Source: an uncultured Bacillota bacterium (GTDB lineage Bacteria > Bacillota > Clostridia > Peptostreptococcales > Anaerovoracaceae). Taken from it: a stretch of 64,000 bases of DNA. The stretch is from NCBI GenBank assembly GCA_927441425.1, contig CAKMKG010000006.1, positions 62,001 to 126,000 of the forward strand. The letters run 5' to 3'. Of this stretch, positions 27,750 through 35,231 are shown one piece after another (the first letter of the stretch is position 1; every line of letters starts with the position of its first letter). Below the pieces are notes generated by a model. The model was not told where the DNA came from. It made no database searches and worked only from the letters and a program-made list of their open reading frames with translations. A program made the translations under genes and the position numbers.

Positions 27750-27986
27750 ATGGCAAAAGGTTTGGTGAAATTTAATGAAGAACGATGTAAGGGCTGTGAG
27801 CTTTGTGTTTCGGTTTGCCCGAAGAAAATAGTAATGCTCCACGAAACAAAGTTAAATTCGAAAGGGTATCATCCGGCATGTGTTATAGACATAGATTCCT
27901 GCATCGGCTGCGCCAATTGTGCTGTAATGTGTCCTGATGGCGCCATCAGCGTTTATCAGGAAGATGTGGAGAAAAGTGATGAGTGA
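27750..27986 (+). CDS. vorD: 2-oxoacid:ferredoxin oxidoreductase, ferredoxin-like delta subunit
   Basis: 78 residues with two [4Fe-4S] motifs: CKGCELCVSVCPKK and CIGCANCAVMCPD. It relays electrons from the thiamine-diphosphate site to external ferredoxin. GAAAGGATG lies upstream. It overlaps the next subunit by eight bases (ATGAGTGA). The symbol follows the assignment of the whole operon. Confidence 0.88.
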   Translation: MAKGLVKFNEERCKGCELCVSVCPKKIVMLHETKLNSKGYHPACVIDIDSCIGCANCAVMCPDGAISVYQEDVEKSDE

Positions 27987-29058
27987 AAAGGTTCTGATGA
28001 AGGGGAATGAAGCGTTTGCGGAAGCTGCGATTCGAAGCGGATGCAGATACTATTTTGGCTATCCGATCACCCCTCAAAATGAAATACCGGAATATATGTC
28101 GAGAGAATTGCCAAAGGTAGGTGGCTCCTTCGTTCAGGCGGAGAGCGAGCTTGCAGCCATCAGTATGGCATACGGCGGCGCGGTAGCAGGAGGAAGAGTG
28201 TTTGTATCCTCCTCTTCACCGGGCATTGCTTTGATGCAAGAGGGATTTTCCTTCCTTTGCTCCACAGAGATACCACTGGTTATCTTGAATGTTTCAAGAG
28301 GAGGACCCGGAGTTGGCGGAATCCAGCCCGGTCAGGCAGACTATTACCAGGCAACACGGGGAGGAGGAAACGGTGACTATCATTTGATCGTATTTGCCCC
28401 ATCCTCCATCCAGGAAGCAGTCGATATGATGGAAATGGCATTCCGAGTTGCCGAAGAATATAGAAATCCGGTTATGATATTGGCAGACGGACTGATTGGA
28501 CAGATGATGGAGCCGGTGGTTCTCCCGAATCCGATTCCTGATGCTGTCAGGGAAGGTATTCTTAAGGCAAAGCCGTGGGCCTTAACAGGGACGAAGGAAG
28601 GGAGACCTCATAACGTAGTCAAATCATTGTATTTAAAGCCGGAAGAATTGGAAAACAGAATCATGGAAATGGACCTGAAATATCAAAAAGCCAAGGAACA
28701 ATTGGTCCGGTATGAAACGAACCGATTGGAAGAAGCCGAAGTTGTCTTGGTTGCCTATGGTTCTACCGCTCGCATTGCAGAGGAAGCAATGGAACTTTTG
28801 GCAGAGGAAGGAATTCAGGCAGGATTGATCCGACCGATCAGTCTTTGGCCCTTTCCTTATGAAGCCTTCGATAAAATCCCTGAAAAGGTGAAAGCAGTCA
28901 TCTCCGTTGAACTGAGCAGAGGACAGATGATGGATGACGTAAAAATAGGAAGCAAGGGAAGATTTCCCGTCGGCCTTTCAAGCAGAGTAGGCGGGATCCT
29001 GATCACACCACCCGAAATTGCTGCAGATGTGAAGAAGGTTTTGGGGGTGGAACGATGA
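27979..29058 (+). CDS. vorB: 3-methyl-2-oxobutanoate (2-oxoisovalerate) dehydrogenase, VorB subunit
   Basis: 359 residues. GYPITPQNEIPEYM, QAESELAAI, SSSSPGIALMQEG, and the RGGPGVGGIQPGQADY..GGGNGDYHLIVFAPSS region match VorB-type alpha subunits closely. This favours 2-oxoisovalerate (branched-chain) over 2-oxoglutarate as substrate. The enzyme oxidatively decarboxylates 2-oxoisovalerate with CoA to isobutyryl-CoA, CO2 and reduced ferredoxin. I begin at the ATG after GTGGAGAAAAGTG; the frame is open further upstream inside vorD. Coupled to vorA by an ATGA overlap. Substrate cannot be fixed from sequence alone. Confidence 0.88.
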   Translation: MSEKVLMKGNEAFAEAAIRSGCRYYFGYPITPQNEIPEYMSRELPKVGGSFVQAESELAAISMAYGGAVAGGRVFVSSSSPGIALMQEGFSFLCSTEIPLVILNVSRGGPGVGGIQPGQADYYQATRGGGNGDYHLIVFAPSSIQEAVDMMEMAFRVAEEYRNPVMILADGLIGQMMEPVVLPNPIPDAVREGILKAKPWALTGTKEGRPHNVVKSLYLKPEELENRIMEMDLKYQKAKEQLVRYETNRLEEAEVVLVAYGSTARIAEEAMELLAEEGIQAGLIRPISLWPFPYEAFDKIPEKVKAVISVELSRGQMMDDVKIGSKGRFPVGLSSRVGGILITPPEIAADVKKVLGVER

Positions 29059-29801
29059 AGCCTGTTTTTGAATACACAAGAGGAATGCTGCCGGAAGAAA
29101 CCACCTACTGCCCGGGCTGTACCCACGGAATTGCCCACCGCTTGATTATGGAGGCGCTGGACGAAAAGGGACTTTTGGGAGAAACCATTGGTGTAGCACC
29201 GATTGGGTGCAGTATCTTGGCGCATCATTACATGAATATCGATATGTGCGAATCTACACACGGCAGAGCTCCCGCCATCGCAACCGGAATCAGGCGCGTT
29301 CATCCGGACAAAATCGTATTTACGTACCAGGGTGATGGTGATCTGGCATCGATCGGCACAGGTGAAATCGTTCATGCTGCTCATCGAGGAGAAAGAATAA
29401 CCTCATTTTTTATAAACAATGCGATTTATGGTATGACAGGCGGGCAGATGGCCCCTACAAGCCTACTCGGACAAAAAACCACGACGAGCATGGATGGAAG
29501 AATGCAAGAGCTATCGGGAAAACCCCTTCGTATGGCCGAGTTGATTGCAACCATTGATGGTGCTGTTTTTGTGGAAAGAGTATCCTTGGATTCTCCCGGT
29601 AATGTCAGGAAAGCAAAAAAAGCGATTCGGAAAGCCATCGAAGTTCAGGAAAAGAAGCTGGGATTCGGCTTTGTTGAGATCTTATCCTCCTGCGCTACCA
29701 ACTGGGGTGTTACTCCGGTCAAGGCGCTGGAATGGATGCGCGAAAACATGATCCCTTATTATCCTCTCGGAAATCTAAAATCTCCCGAGGAGGTGAAATA
29801 A
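29055..29801 (+). CDS. vorA: 2-oxoisovalerate:ferredoxin oxidoreductase, thiamine-diphosphate (beta) subunit
   Basis: 248 residues. YCPGCTHG near the N terminus, and the thiamine diphosphate/Mg motif QGDGDLASIG ending in NNAIYGMTGGQMAPTS, identify the beta subunit. Cys residues around CPGC and GCSIL fit the Fe-S cluster of this family. Start ATG overlaps the vorB stop (ATGA). Downstream, the gamma subunit GTG begins immediately after its TAA. Confidence 0.88.
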   Translation: MKPVFEYTRGMLPEETTYCPGCTHGIAHRLIMEALDEKGLLGETIGVAPIGCSILAHHYMNIDMCESTHGRAPAIATGIRRVHPDKIVFTYQGDGDLASIGTGEIVHAAHRGERITSFFINNAIYGMTGGQMAPTSLLGQKTTTSMDGRMQELSGKPLRMAELIATIDGAVFVERVSLDSPGNVRKAKKAIRKAIEVQEKKLGFGFVEILSSCATNWGVTPVKALEWMRENMIPYYPLGNLKSPEEVK

Positions 29802-30332
29802 GTGGCAACGCATAAATTGGTGATTGCCGGCTTTGGCGGGCAAGGTGTCATGCTGATGGGACAAATGATCGCATACGCCGGGATGCTTGAAGGAAAAGAG
29901 GTAACATGGATGCCATCCTATGGTCCGGAGATGCGGGGCGGTACGGCGAATTGTTCTGTCATCGTTTCCGATAAAAAAATCAGCAGCCCGATCATTGTTG
30001 AAGCGACTGCGGTTGCGGCAATGAATTTGCCATCTTTGATCAAATTTGAAAAAATCCTAAAACCAGGTGGCCAGCTTTTTATGAATACCTCTTTAATCAA
30101 AGAATTACCTACCAGAAACGATTTGGAGATATATCAAATTGAAGCAAATGAAATTGCTGTCGCGCTTCGGAATGATAAAGTTTCAAACATGGTAATATTG
30201 GGCGCGATCATAAATAAGACAGGAATCGTAAAACAAGAAAGCATTGAAAAGGTTATGGAAAAGTTATTTTCAGGTAATAAGGCAAAACTATTACCTTTGA
30301 ATAAACAAGCATTGACAGCATGGGAGGCTTAA
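29802..30332 (+). CDS. vorC: 2-oxoisovalerate:ferredoxin oxidoreductase, gamma subunit
   Basis: 176 residues. AGFGGQGVMLMGQMIAYAGM and PSYGPEMRGGTANCSVIVSD are the hallmarks of the gamma domain, which helps bind CoA. GTG start directly follows the vorA stop; the ribosome binding site GAGGTGAA lies inside vorA. With the preceding three genes this completes a four-subunit (delta-alpha-beta-gamma) enzyme. About 120 bases separate it from the binding-protein gene. Confidence 0.9.
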   Translation: MATHKLVIAGFGGQGVMLMGQMIAYAGMLEGKEVTWMPSYGPEMRGGTANCSVIVSDKKISSPIIVEATAVAAMNLPSLIKFEKILKPGGQLFMNTSLIKELPTRNDLEIYQIEANEIAVALRNDKVSNMVILGAIINKTGIVKQESIEKVMEKLFSGNKAKLLPLNKQALTAWEA

Positions 30333-30374
30333 TATTCTTTTCGTATTCCAATATATAAAAGGAGGAGGCTTGTA

Positions 30375-30413
30375 TTGTTGGAATTAATTGAAACTTATCT
30401 CAAAATTAAATGA
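30375..30413 (+). CDS. Possible 12-codon leader peptide before the ABC importer
   Basis: An isolated, very strong ribosome binding site (AAAAGGAGGAGG) sits six bases before a TTG that opens a 12-codon frame, MLELIETYLKIK, ending in TGA. Five of its 12 residues are Leu or Ile. A perfect hairpin (GTATGAT-AACAG-ATCATAC, 30422-30440) follows, just before the binding-protein ribosome binding site. This could be a translational leader sensing branched-chain aminoacyl-tRNA, or a relic start site. Evidence is positional only. Confidence 0.3.
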   Translation: MLELIETYLKIK

Positions 30414-30451
30414 AAGGAAGTGTATGATAACAGATCATACGAGGGAAAAAG

Positions 30452-31717
30452 ATGAAAAAGAAGAATTTAGCGATCCTTTTGGTTTTGGTAATGCTCTTGT
30501 CCACCTTAACAGGCTGCGGCGGCGGTGGTGAAGAGGAAACCGGAGATGCAGAGCCATTTAAAGTTGGAGCAATTTACCCATTGAGCGGAGCAAATGCTTT
30601 ACTTGGAACACAATGCCTGGCAGCAGTTAAAATTGCTGTGGATATCGTAAATGCAAATGGTGGGGTACAGGGAAGACCCGTTGAACTGGTAGAAGCTGAT
30701 GCGCCGGATCCTACTGCAGCGACGACGGAAGCCGGCAGACTTGTTGATCAGCAGGGAGTACAGGTTATCTTTGGATCCCTAGCCAGCGGAAATTCACTTG
30801 CCATCGCCGGAGTAACGGAAAAGAGCGGCGTTACTTTAGTTGAATCAGGCGGAATTGCAGACGCTATCACAGATTCCGGATTTAAAAATGTATTTAGAAT
30901 TCTCGACAAAGGTAGCCTTCGTGGTGCCGCCGGAGCAGACTATGTTGTCAGCGCTTTAGCACCAATGCTGAATATTGATGCAAAAGAATTAAAAGTAGCG
31001 ATCATCCACGAGGAATCGGCTTACGGCACATCCGTCGCAGACGGTGCAGTTGCAAAGCTGGAAGAATTGGGAGTGAATGTAGTCATTCGTGAAAGTTACA
31101 ATTCTACTATTACAGACATGTCTGCAATGGTATTGAAGCTTCAAGATGCAAAACCAGATGTTCTGCTATCAGTAAACTATATCAACGATGCGATTCTTTT
31201 AGTAGACACCTTGAAGCAGTACGATGCAATGCCAAAAGTAATGATGGGCTGTGGTGCAGGAACTACAGATCCAAACTTTGCAAAAACCATCGGAGCCGAT
31301 TCTGACGGTATCTTCTGCACAGATATGCCAACAAATTTACCACTGGAATATTTTACAGATGAAGATATGAATCAAGTCGTCAGCGAATTCAGAGAACGCT
31401 TTAAGACTGAATTTCCTGATTTAAACAATGTATCTGTTGCAGCGGAAGCAGCCTTTGCAGGAAGCTATACTTTCCTGAACAATATTCTTCCAAATGCAAA
31501 GACGTTGGATGCTGCAGGCATTCGTGAAGCTGCTTTATCCACAAAACTAGACATGACAACCCTTGGCTTTGGCTGGGACTTAGGGGATGACGGACAAAAT
31601 TATGCAGCATCAGCCAATATCAATCAGTGGCAGGGCGGGAAGGTTGTTACCGTAGCACCTGAAAGAGTGAAGAATGGAGATGTAATCAACGTTCCTCTTC
31701 CAATCGCTGCGCAGTAA
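30452..31717 (+). CDS. Liv-type ABC transporter substrate-binding lipoprotein
   Basis: 421 residues. Lipoprotein signal with lipobox LTGC (Cys22), then a Gly-rich linker and a type I periplasmic-binding fold (Peripla_BP_6): GAIYPLSGANALLG at the start and IFGSLASGNSLAIAG in the ligand region. It captures solute outside the cell for the following LivH-M-G-F genes. The family binds branched-chain amino acids, but many members bind amides, urea or aromatic acids. Here the ligand could be pantothenate or a related amide. GAGGGAAAAAG precedes ATG. Confidence 0.9.
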   Translation: MKKKNLAILLVLVMLLSTLTGCGGGGEEETGDAEPFKVGAIYPLSGANALLGTQCLAAVKIAVDIVNANGGVQGRPVELVEADAPDPTAATTEAGRLVDQQGVQVIFGSLASGNSLAIAGVTEKSGVTLVESGGIADAITDSGFKNVFRILDKGSLRGAAGADYVVSALAPMLNIDAKELKVAIIHEESAYGTSVADGAVAKLEELGVNVVIRESYNSTITDMSAMVLKLQDAKPDVLLSVNYINDAILLVDTLKQYDAMPKVMMGCGAGTTDPNFAKTIGADSDGIFCTDMPTNLPLEYFTDEDMNQVVSEFRERFKTEFPDLNNVSVAAEAAFAGSYTFLNNILPNAKTLDAAGIREAALSTKLDMTTLGFGWDLGDDGQNYAASANINQWQGGKVVTVAPERVKNGDVINVPLPIAAQ

Positions 31718-31755
31718 TTCATATTAATAATTAACAGGTCAACCTAATGAATGAA

Positions 31756-31786
31756 CCCGCAGCCACTTGATAGAAGTGACTGCGGG
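31756..31786 (+). promoter_or_regulatory. Intra-operon mRNA stem-loop between binding protein and permease
   Basis: CCCGCAG-C-CACTT pairs with AAGTG-A-CTGCGGG around GATAG, with outer support from ATGAA / TTCAT. No T tract follows. It is probably a 3' stabiliser giving excess binding-protein mRNA relative to the permease genes, as in other ABC operons. Confidence 0.55.
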
Positions 31787-31822
31787 GATTCATACAACTT
31801 GATCAAAAAAAGGAGTATAAAT

Positions 31823-32683
31823 ATGGAACAAATTTTACAAGTTTTCATTTCAGGTATTTTATCCGGCGGAATATATGCATTGGCTAGTGTTGGGCTAGCT
31901 CTGATTTTTGGAGTAGTCGGGCTTGTAAATTTTGCCCATGGCGAATATCTCATGCTTGCAATGTATATCGCTTACTGGATCTTTAATATCGTCGGATTGG
32001 ATCCCTATCAATCACTCTTGATCAATCTTGTTGTTATGGCAGCGATCGGGTATATTACCTTCAAGGTGATCATGGAACGTGTCCTTGATTCGGATCACTC
32101 GATACAAATGCTGCTTACGCTGGCGCTATCCATGGTTTTACAGAACCTTGCCTTAATGTTTTTTAAGGCCGATTATCGAAACATTCGAATTGACATGACA
32201 AATGATATCATGAATATTGGTTTTATCACATTGAATACACCAAGGGTTCTGGCATTTATTATCGCAATTGGTGCCTCTGTCCTTTTATATCTTTTCTTGC
32301 AAAAAACTTTTACAGGAGCTGCAATGCGTGCAATTTCACAAAATGGAAAAGCTGCTCAGCTGATGGGTATTAATATTAAAAGTATTTACTGCTTGGCTTT
32401 TGTGATTGGTACTACACTGGTTGGACTTGCAGGACTACTCATATCTCCGATCTATCCGGCGTTTCCTACGGTTGGGGCCAGTTTTAGTACGTTGGCCTTT
32501 ATCGTAGTGGTCTTGGGAGGGCTGTCCAGCGTTCCGGGAGCAATCATAGGCGGTCTGTTTATCGGAGTCATTGAAAGCTTTGCAGGATATTTTGCAGGAC
32601 CTGCTTATCAGCAGGCCGCATATTTTCTCCTGTTTATTCTGGTCCTGATTTTTAAGCCAAATGGATTATTTGGCCGTTCGTAG
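31823..32683 (+). CDS. livH: Branched-chain amino acid-type ABC permease, LivH
   Basis: 286 residues and about eight transmembrane helices. GGIYALASVGLALIFGVVGLVNFAHGE at the start is the LivH signature, and QNGKAAQLMGIN is the cytoplasmic coupling (EAA-like) loop. It forms a heterodimeric channel with LivM. I use the ATG eight bases after AGGAG; the frame is open 24 codons further up through the stem-loop without a ribosome binding site. The stop is TAG, in frame with livM. Confidence 0.92.
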   Translation: MEQILQVFISGILSGGIYALASVGLALIFGVVGLVNFAHGEYLMLAMYIAYWIFNIVGLDPYQSLLINLVVMAAIGYITFKVIMERVLDSDHSIQMLLTLALSMVLQNLALMFFKADYRNIRIDMTNDIMNIGFITLNTPRVLAFIIAIGASVLLYLFLQKTFTGAAMRAISQNGKAAQLMGINIKSIYCLAFVIGTTLVGLAGLLISPIYPAFPTVGASFSTLAFIVVVLGGLSSVPGAIIGGLFIGVIESFAGYFAGPAYQQAAYFLLFILVLIFKPNGLFGRS

Positions 32684-32704
32684 AGCGCAGTAGGGAGAAT
32701 GAGT

Positions 32705-33697
32705 ATGATAAAGAAACTTATAGTAAAACAAAATTCAGTATTGTGGATCATTGCCGTTGGCATAATCATCGTTCCTTTCATACTGCCAAATCGATATTTT
32801 CAAGATATTGCAGTGATGACGTTCTTATGGGCGGGGCTTGCGACTTCATGGAATCTTTACAGTGGTTATTGCAACCGCTTAAGTATCGGTCATGCAGCAT
32901 TTATGGGGATCGGTGCCTATACCTCAACCTTGCTATATTTAAACTTTGGAATATCACCATGGATCGGGATGCTTGCCGGCGGAGCACTATCCGCATTAAC
33001 GGCGCTGCTGATCGGAGGAATCACATTAAGATTAAAGGGAACGTTCTTTGTGTTGTCTACCATCGCATTTGGAGAAATTCTTAAAGTAATGACCATAACA
33101 TCAACAGAAGTTACCTCCGGGGCTTTGGGATTGATGATTCCATTCCAGCCGGGTTTTGCCAATATGATCTGGACCGGTAAAATCCCCTATGCAATTTTAG
33201 CTTGGATTTATATGTTGGTTGCCCTCTTTATCAGTGTAAAGCTGGAGAAATCAAAGCTAGGATATTCTTTGATCGCACTGGGAGAGAATCAGGAAGCAGC
33301 AGAAAACCTAGGGGTAAACTCCACGAAAACGATGATGACGGCTTTTATTTTGAGTGCAGTACTGACTTCCTTCGGCGGAACAATCTTCTCTCAATATATT
33401 ATGTTTATCGAGCCAACCTCGGTAATGGGCTTATCTACTTCCATCAACTTTATATTATTGGCAATTGCGGGAGGGTTGGGAACAGCCTTCGGACCAATGG
33501 TCGGTTCCTTTATCCTGACTCCAGTCAGCAATCTATTAAGAGGATATCTGGCAGGGATCAGCGGTTTGCATGGCTTTATTCTCGGAATGATACTGATAAT
33601 CATTCTCTTGTATCGCCCGGACGGCATCCTGCCCCAATTAAAGCTACTGTCGAAACGTATTTTGCAGAAACTTGATAAGCCGAAAAAAGGAGAATGA
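32705..33697 (+). CDS. livM: Branched-chain amino acid-type ABC permease, LivM
   Basis: 330 residues, about nine transmembrane helices. WNLYSGYCNRLSIGHAAFMGIGAYTS and GENQEAAENLGVN (coupling loop) are LivM features. An in-frame ATG two codons upstream lies only one base after AGGGAG, so the second ATG (seven bases away) is preferred. The 3' end touches livG, whose ribosome binding site lies within livM. Confidence 0.92.
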   Translation: MIKKLIVKQNSVLWIIAVGIIIVPFILPNRYFQDIAVMTFLWAGLATSWNLYSGYCNRLSIGHAAFMGIGAYTSTLLYLNFGISPWIGMLAGGALSALTALLIGGITLRLKGTFFVLSTIAFGEILKVMTITSTEVTSGALGLMIPFQPGFANMIWTGKIPYAILAWIYMLVALFISVKLEKSKLGYSLIALGENQEAAENLGVNSTKTMMTAFILSAVLTSFGGTIFSQYIMFIEPTSVMGLSTSINFILLAIAGGLGTAFGPMVGSFILTPVSNLLRGYLAGISGLHGFILGMILIIILLYRPDGILPQLKLLSKRILQKLDKPKKGE

Positions 33698-33699
33698 TT

Positions 33700-34428
33700 A
33701 TGTTACTAAAAATAGAATCGGTGACAAAGAAATTTGGTGGATTAAGTGCGGTATCGGATGTCTCGTTAGAGGTGGAGCAGGGTACCATACTTGGGTTGAT
33801 TGGTCCAAATGGTGCTGGGAAAACGACTTTATTCAACTGCATCAACGGAACACTGGCGATAACCGAAGGGAAAATTATTTTTGACGGGGTAGATATTTCA
33901 AGTAAAAAGTCTTATGAAATTGCAAAATTAGGAATTGCAAGAAGCTACCAGATCGTTCAGCCCTTTGGGAATATGACCACGCTTCAAAATGCGATGGTAG
34001 GCGGTTTCTGCAAGACCAAGATCTATAAGGAAGCAGAAGAAATTGCGCTAAGGTCTTTGGAGCTTGTCCATCTTGATCATAAGAAAGATATTATCGCAAA
34101 GCATCTTAATCTGGGGGAGCGTAAAAAGCTGGAAATTGCAAAAGCGCTTTCCACACAACCGAAGCTCCTCCTCCTTGACGAGGTCATGGCAGGACTAACC
34201 CCCATCGAAGTTCAGGAAATGGTAAGAATTATCCATTCCATCAATGCCTCCGGCGTTACACTGATCATTATTGAACACATCATGGAGGCCATCATGTCTC
34301 TTTCAAAAAGAATTATTGTGCTGAATTTTGGAAAAAAAATCATGGAGGGATCTCCAGAAGATGTCAGTAATAGTCAGCAAGTGATTGAGGCATATTTCGG
34401 GGTAGAGGAGGAAGAACTGGATGCTTAA
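33700..34428 (+). CDS. livG: ABC transporter ATP-binding protein, LivG
   Basis: 242 residues. Walker A GPNGAGKTT, signature LNLGERKKLEIAKAL, Walker B LLLLDEVMAGL, and His of the H-loop (IIEHIM). The LGIARSYQIVQPFGNMT stretch is typical of LivG. Start is the ATG seven bases after AAGGAG. It overlaps livF by eight bases. Confidence 0.93.
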   Translation: MLLKIESVTKKFGGLSAVSDVSLEVEQGTILGLIGPNGAGKTTLFNCINGTLAITEGKIIFDGVDISSKKSYEIAKLGIARSYQIVQPFGNMTTLQNAMVGGFCKTKIYKEAEEIALRSLELVHLDHKKDIIAKHLNLGERKKLEIAKALSTQPKLLLLDEVMAGLTPIEVQEMVRIIHSINASGVTLIIIEHIMEAIMSLSKRIIVLNFGKKIMEGSPEDVSNSQQVIEAYFGVEEEELDA

Positions 34429-35125
34429 GCTATCAAATGTCAATTCATTCTATGGAGAAGTTCAGGTATTGAAGGACTTATCCCTGCAAATCAATCAAGG
34501 GGAAATCGTAACGTTAATCGGAGCGAATGCAGCCGGCAAGTCAACAATGCTTTCGTGCATCTCCCGAACCGTAAAATCCTTTACCGGTGAAATCACATTT
34601 GAAGATCATCGTATCGATGGCTTACGGCCTGATCAAGTGGTCGACCATGGGTTGATACAGGTGCCGGAGGGTAGGTTGCTATTCCCTAAGCTAACTGTTC
34701 GTGAAAATCTGGAGCTGGGAGCATATAGTAAACGGAGCAGGAACAACAGAAAAGAGAGATTGGAATACGTATATGGTCTCCTTCCGAAGATGAAGGAAAG
34801 ATCAAATCAGATGGCAGGATCCCTCAGCGGCGGGGAAGCACAAATGTGTGCCATTGGAAGAGGATTAATGGCGGATCCAAAGCTTCTGATGCTCGATGAG
34901 CCTTCACTGGGTCTGGCTCCGATCATCGTTTTGGAAATTATGGAATTGATAAAAAATATTAGAAAGGAAGGTATGACGATCCTTCTTGTGGAGCAGAACG
35001 TCAGACAATCCTTGAAACTGGCGGACCGTGCTTATGTCATCGAAAATGGAAGGATCCTTATGGAAGGAAACGGAAAAGAGCTGCTGGACAGCAATGAGGT
35101 AAAAAAGGCATATTTGGGAATTTGA
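34421..35125 (+). CDS. livF: ABC transporter ATP-binding protein, LivF
   Basis: 234 residues. Walker A GANAAGKST, VPEGRLLFPKLTVRENL (LivF-specific), signature SLSGGEAQMCAIGRGL, Walker B LLMLDEPSLGL, and H-loop VEQNV. It closes the five-gene importer and probably the long fhs-to-livF cluster. No clear terminator follows; the next gene has its own promoter elements. Confidence 0.93.
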   Translation: MLKLSNVNSFYGEVQVLKDLSLQINQGEIVTLIGANAAGKSTMLSCISRTVKSFTGEITFEDHRIDGLRPDQVVDHGLIQVPEGRLLFPKLTVRENLELGAYSKRSRNNRKERLEYVYGLLPKMKERSNQMAGSLSGGEAQMCAIGRGLMADPKLLMLDEPSLGLAPIIVLEIMELIKNIRKEGMTILLVEQNVRQSLKLADRAYVIENGRILMEGNGKELLDSNEVKKAYLGI

Positions 35126-35178
35126 TAGACGATCGCTTCTTCACCGAGTGATATGAAAATTATGTAAAAATTATAGCT

Positions 35179-35202
35179 TACGTTTTTCAAACGTAGTATA
35201 AT
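35179..35202 (+). promoter_or_regulatory. Promoter -10 with operator-like palindrome before OPT gene
   Basis: A consensus TATAAT at 35197 is preceded by a perfect palindrome TACGTTT-TTC-AAACGTA filling the spacer region; the -35 match is poor. The layout suggests a regulated promoter in which a dimeric protein occupies the spacer. Confidence 0.5.
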
Positions 35203-35231
35203 AAAACAAATTTTAAAAAGGAGGGAAAATT

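Noticed and set aside
27979-30332. 2-oxoglutarate:ferredoxin oxidoreductase (KorABCD)
   Set aside because: The alpha subunit matches VorB-type sequences more closely by eye; kept as an alternative because substrate cannot be proven.
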